Assembly: GCF_958298935.1 (NCBI RefSeq)
Contig: NC_084924.1
Location: forward strand, 6,634,001-6,698,000
Reading direction: 5' to 3'
DNA from: Phragmites australis
Lineage: Eukaryota > Streptophyta > Magnoliopsida > Poales > Poaceae
DNA length: 64,000 nt
Below are positions 59,512 to 64,000 of the stretch, one piece after another (the first letter of the stretch is position 1; the number at the start of each line of letters is the position of its first letter). Both the position numbers and the translations under genes were made by a program. The notes under the pieces are model-generated. The model was not told the DNA's origin. It saw only the letters and a program-made list of their open reading frames with translations, and did no database searches.

Positions 59512-62500
59512 ATGGCGGCGGCGGCGGGGGCGGGGGGCGGGGGAGAGGGGAAGAAGCGGGGCGCGTCGCGGAGCTGGATCCTGTTCGACGCGGCCGGGGA
59601 GGAGCGGGTGCTGGACGCGGACAAGTACGCCATCATGCACCGCGTCGACATCAACGCGCGCGACCTCCGCATCCTCGACCCGCTGCTCTCCTACCCCTCC
59701 ACCATCCTCGGGCGCGAGGGCGCCATCGTCCTCAATCTTGAGGTGCGCTCCCCTGGCCCCGTCGCCTCGCCAATTCTGAGTTTTTTTCCTGGGGAGCTTG
59801 TGCCGTCAATTGTGTCGCCAGATGCACGCGAATCCTGGAATTACTCAATTTCGCGTACTTTTTTGCGGATTTTTGGTTGTCACATGGCGGTTTATGGCCA
59901 GATGGTGCTGTGAACTGATAGTACCAAATTTTATTAGGCTGAACTTATCCGGGAGTTTTGGGTTTATTTTTTATGATCTTAACGGAACAACGGGTTCATG
60001 ATGGGTCCTGCTGTTTTGCTTTCATCGTCCTGAAAAATAATTCTAATGGGGTTCTCGTGGTGATCTCTAACGACTTTATGTCTTTCTTTTGGTGGAATCC
60101 TCGTCGATGGCTGGATCAGCATATAAAGGCGATCATTACTTCCGACGAGGTGATTTTACTGCTTATTTCCATTTTGATTGTTTATCTTGTAAGGAGCTTT
60201 CAATTCGGTCCTTCGCATAATCTAAGCAATTAATAGATTTCCTGCTGATTATATATTTGCGCAATTTCACTTATGCTAGCTTGTATGATTAGCTATCAAC
60301 AAAATCATTAGCAGGAGATTGGGGATTTTGTACGGTTCTTTCACAAAGGGGGCAAGGATGGAAAAGTTTCCTGAATCTATAACTCCATACAATGCTAAAC
60401 TGGATGCTCTCGATTTTGAATAGGACCACATTATACAATTCTCAAATCAGTCAGCTATGTAATAAGCTGTCCACCATAGTTTATTTGATAGAACTGAGGA
60501 TATTAAACATCCCTTTCTTAGATGTCAGTTGATAAAGATGATAACTCACAATTGATATTTTTGTCTTGGCTCAGGTTTTGCTTAGGGATCCTTCTGATGA
60601 GAATGTAATCCCTGTAGTAGAGGAGCTCAGGAGGCGCTTGGCACCTTCAAATGCCACTCAACGTGATTTAAAGGAGAACTCTAGTGGCCAGCACGATGTG
60701 GAAGGGGAAGAAGAAGACGGTAAGTTTGGTCTTGCCATTCTTTGTTAACTGCTGATGTCCGAAGATGTTTCTCTATCTGTGTTATGTTAAAGTAGTAACT
60801 TCTTTTGATATTTGTTCCTTGATACTTATATGCCATTTTCCTGTTGATGCCCAAGAATTGGAGCAAACAATCAAGGAAATGTTTGTGAGATATATGAAAG
60901 CATACAAGGAAGAAATGGACGTAGAACTTTTGATTGACCATTCATTCTTTTCTTTTTTAGTCTATGATTTTTTCAGTTGGATACTCTTTAGGAGAAGACA
61001 CGACATGTTAGTCCAAGTAGAAAAGTCCAAAGTATATAGTCATGGCTCCTAACAGTCATAATGTGATACATATCCAAGTCTTCTGGTACTAGGCCAATTA
61101 GGCTGTATGGCTCTCCACTCTCTAGATTATGTTCATTTGATGTTTGCTGATAATTTTGAATAAAATGATACAAACTTGAGATATTCAAACATTGATTCGG
61201 TTGGGACATGTTTGTGCATGTCCATGCATGTATGTTTCTTTGCCCTAATGAAGATGATAATAAGAAAGGAATTCTAGGGTTGACAAGAGCACAAAGACAT
61301 ATTTCTAGGTTACTATCTGACCCAGTTCCAATGATGCCTTTCTGATCCTCTTTGGTAAACTAATGTAAGTTCTTTTTATTTGGTCTATGGTATATAGCAT
61401 AAGATACCTGTGTGCCATTTTACAACTATATATTGGTCCCCTTAGATCTATTGACTTGCAGACATTCCATCTATGGAATTGGTTGATGCCAGTTGAAATT
61501 GAAACAAAAACCTACCTGTTTCTTTCACATATAGTTATGGTTGTTCTCGTTGTAATACTTTTCTTATTTCCGATTAAATTTGCTTATTGTCTTAATGGAT
61601 GCCCATGGTAGTTACACACAATTTGTTCACATCCTGCAATCTGGTTTCGTAAACATCAGAATCTCCCTTTGAGTTTCGTGCGCTGGAGGTTACTCTGGAA
61701 GCAATCTGCAGTTTCCTTGATGCACGCACTACGGAGCTGGAGACTGGTGCTTACCCAGCTTTGGATGAATTGACATCCAAGGTGAGTGAATATATATGAT
61801 ATCATATTGTATAATTGTATTCCCTTAGTATGGACGTAGTTAGAACATCTTGAAAACATGGCATGATTAATTTTAAACAACATTTGTGTGTTAATTGGAC
61901 AATGAAGAAATCTTCTACTTTACCTTATTTTCAGAAGTGAAATATAAATATATGTGGCTATTGGATAGGTAGGTAATGCCGCCACACCATCTTCTAGTTG
62001 CGACATAATTCAGAAACTATTAAAATTTGTTGCATAAATCAAATGTTTACATGTAGGTAGTGTTAACATTTTTCGTTAGGAAATTACTGCAAAGAAGGAA
62101 AGTAAAAAAAAATTCACAGCAATTACCTTGATACGCCTCTCTCTCTCTCTCTGTCTCTCTCTCATGTATATTTTGACATCCATTAGTACCAATCATATTT
62201 ACATGGTGTTGATTAAATTATTCACAATTCTGGCAGTTCAGTTGTGTAGTTCATTTGAACATATAATCTGCTGAATGATCCATTTTCATTCACTCTCAAA
62301 CATTATATTAGGTTAGTTGCATAGGTGAATAGTATGACACAGCACGCAAAGTATCTCCTTGACAGCTTCGTATGTTTACCAATTTTCCATATACCAACCA
62401 AGGCAAATCAGGCTAAGAGCTTTCTGAATCCTTTTTTTTTTTATTTTCTTGATACATTAGTTTTATGAAAGGTTCATTTTGTTTGTCTCGTATTTTATCC

Positions 62501-64000
62501 ATATTAAGCTGAGCTATTATGGGCACTACAGATCAGCAGCCGCAACTTGGATAGGGTGCGGAAGTTAAAAAGTGGCATGACGAGCTTGACTGCGAGGGTT
62601 CAGAAGGTTTGGTTCCTATTCATTGTGTTTCGTTTGGTTTGCTATCTGATACTTCGTTGTACAGTAGCATATTTTTTATTTTTTCCCTTTTGAATGTGGA
62701 TCATGTTCTGTATGTAATATTGTTGTTTCAGTTCCCCGATATGTGTAAGCATAGTTCTGATTATGGGCCATGTAACTGTAAGAGGCTAGAGAGTTCTGAT
62801 GGGTAGTGCTTTTTCACTTTGTTTTTTTTGGGGTTTTAGAAGCTTAGAACCGGCTTTAGGGATGCAGTTGTATTTTGTTATCAATATGCTGTAACATGAT
62901 ATATGATTTCTCATGGACCCAATTGATTATTTTAAGAACAGAATCAAACATCTGTATGCCAATTATCTGGAAGATCGCTGGTTACATTATGTCTATATTT
63001 TACGATTTTGAGCTTTTTCAGAAAAAAAGGGCAAAACTCTGGGTCCAATTTTCATTGAGTTATCCCCCCTTTCTTTTATTTGGTGTAAATCAGCACTTGG
63101 TTGGAACAGTATAATGTTATAATATCTGTTGTACTCTATTATGTTGTCTTCTGGCTTTTGTTTACCTTAAAATGCTTGATGATATTGAATCATGTATGCT
63201 CCTACAAACTGCCTTCTGTATAAGACTACTACTAGTAGAACCCAGGCCTCAGGGGAATGGATCTAGATTTTCCATAATAAAATATTCATAACTGCAGCTG
63301 TATATTAGCTAATTGTTTACCTGTAGCCCATGGCGTCTTCCGTTTCTGTTATTTGTTCTCGGACATTATTATTTTGGTGAATAGTGATAGACTAGTATCA
63401 GTGTTTCACTTCTTTATGGTTTTCTCCATTAAAAAGCAGTATCACAAAATGTGCTCTGTTTTCCAGGTGAGAGATGAGCTTGAACAATTATTGGATGATG
63501 ACGATGACATGGCCGATCTTTACTTGTCTAGAAAGTTGGCTGGGGCGTCGTCCCCTGTCAGTGCTTCGGGTGGACCAAATTGGTTCCCAGCATCCCCAAC
63601 TATTGGTTCAAGAATATCAAGAGTGAGCAGAGCCAGTGCCGCAACTATACATGGAAATGAGAATGATGTGGAAGAGCTAGAAATGTTACTGGAGGTTGTA
63701 TTTTGCTCCTTTACCTGAAAAAGCAATGACTTATCAGGTATCGCTATATTTGTTTGAGTACTGAAAGTTACTTTAAATTTTCAGGCATATTTCATGCAAA
63801 TTGATGGCACACTAAACAAATTGACAACGGTAAGTTAGCGCAGCTAATTTTGGACTTTACAGTATCACAATATGCTTGCAAAGCCTGGCCTTTTGCTGCT
63901 GTTCACAACGGGGTCACTTGAATTCTAATGCTAAGAGCACCTTTAGGATTTAGCCTTGTGTTGACGTTGTATTTGTCTGCGACACCTTTTCAGCTGAGAG
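59512..64000 (+). CDS. MRS2-I: MRS2/CorA-type magnesium transporter, 5' part (cut by the window end)
   Basis: A homopentameric Mg2+ channel of membranes. Exons seen: 59512-59742, 60575-60719, 61660-61781, 62532-62606, 63467-63694, 63785-63829, and exon 7 starts at 63994 (CTGAGAG, Leu-Arg-...). The first 282 codons are present; the two membrane segments and the GMN motif lie beyond the window. Visible MRS2 features are [30 protein letters not shown], the LREV-like [11 protein letters not shown] region, [36 protein letters not shown], the [16 protein letters not shown] helix, the acidic [14 protein letters not shown] stretch and [20 protein letters not shown]. The start at 59512 was chosen for the family-like N-terminus; the frame is open further upstream to 59215. 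CT-rich 5' UTR at 59320-59340. Orthology to rice MRS2-I is remembered and unverified. Confidence 0.94.

Noticed and set aside
1..64000. CRISPR arrays, prokaryotic operons, rRNA genes
   Set aside because: The window is plant nuclear DNA; no regular spacer arrays, rRNA sequence or convincing tRNA gene was found.

Overview
The window is nuclear DNA of a grass (Poaceae). The evidence is GT-AG introns with GC-rich first exons, grass-type Stowaway and Tourist/PIF-like MITEs, long grass Ty3/gypsy LTR sequences, a Ty1/copia element, and plant-specific genes (Aux/IAA, plastid-type ATP sulfurylase, MRS2 magnesium transporter, plant H2A.Z). The species cannot be named from sequence alone. From memory and unverified, a rice chromosome 3 segment carries MRS2-I, a Sec23-like gene, IAA13, an H2A.Z gene, a calmodulin-like gene and ATP sulfurylase close together. 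If so, this is a syntenic segment swollen by transposable elements.

Layout. 1-15.1 kb is a nested, decayed retrotransposon block: an antisense gypsy integrase relic, an antisense gypsy gag with CCHC knuckles and its probable 5' LTR, a 1520-bp solo LTR with a perfect 5-bp target duplication, and a probable long gypsy 3' LTR. 15.6-26.1 kb is a gene cluster: ATP sulfurylase (+), a four-EF-hand calmodulin-like gene (-) with a LINE in its first intron, and histone H2A.Z (-). 26-46 kb is mostly intergenic. It holds a 5'-truncated LINE with a 15-bp target duplication, a 5.2-kb copia element with near-identical LTRs but a broken reading frame, and several MITEs. 46.2-52.5 kb holds an Aux/IAA gene (+) convergent with a SEC23 gene (-). 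52.6-59.2 kb is MITE-rich intergenic DNA. 59.5-64 kb is the 5' part of an MRS2 magnesium transporter (+), which runs off the window just as exon 7 starts.

The genes are individually regulated eukaryotic housekeeping or hormone-response genes; they are not an operon and I see no shared pathway. The clearest regulatory link is a miR395-complementary site in exon 1 of ATP sulfurylase. I found no sign of an undescribed multi-gene system. The most unusual items are a tandem array of hairpins inside the solo LTR, a duplicated 3' coding end downstream of SEC23, a pair of related TAA-flanked MITEs just upstream of two genes, and a pair of palindromic bZIP-type sites far upstream of the Aux/IAA gene.
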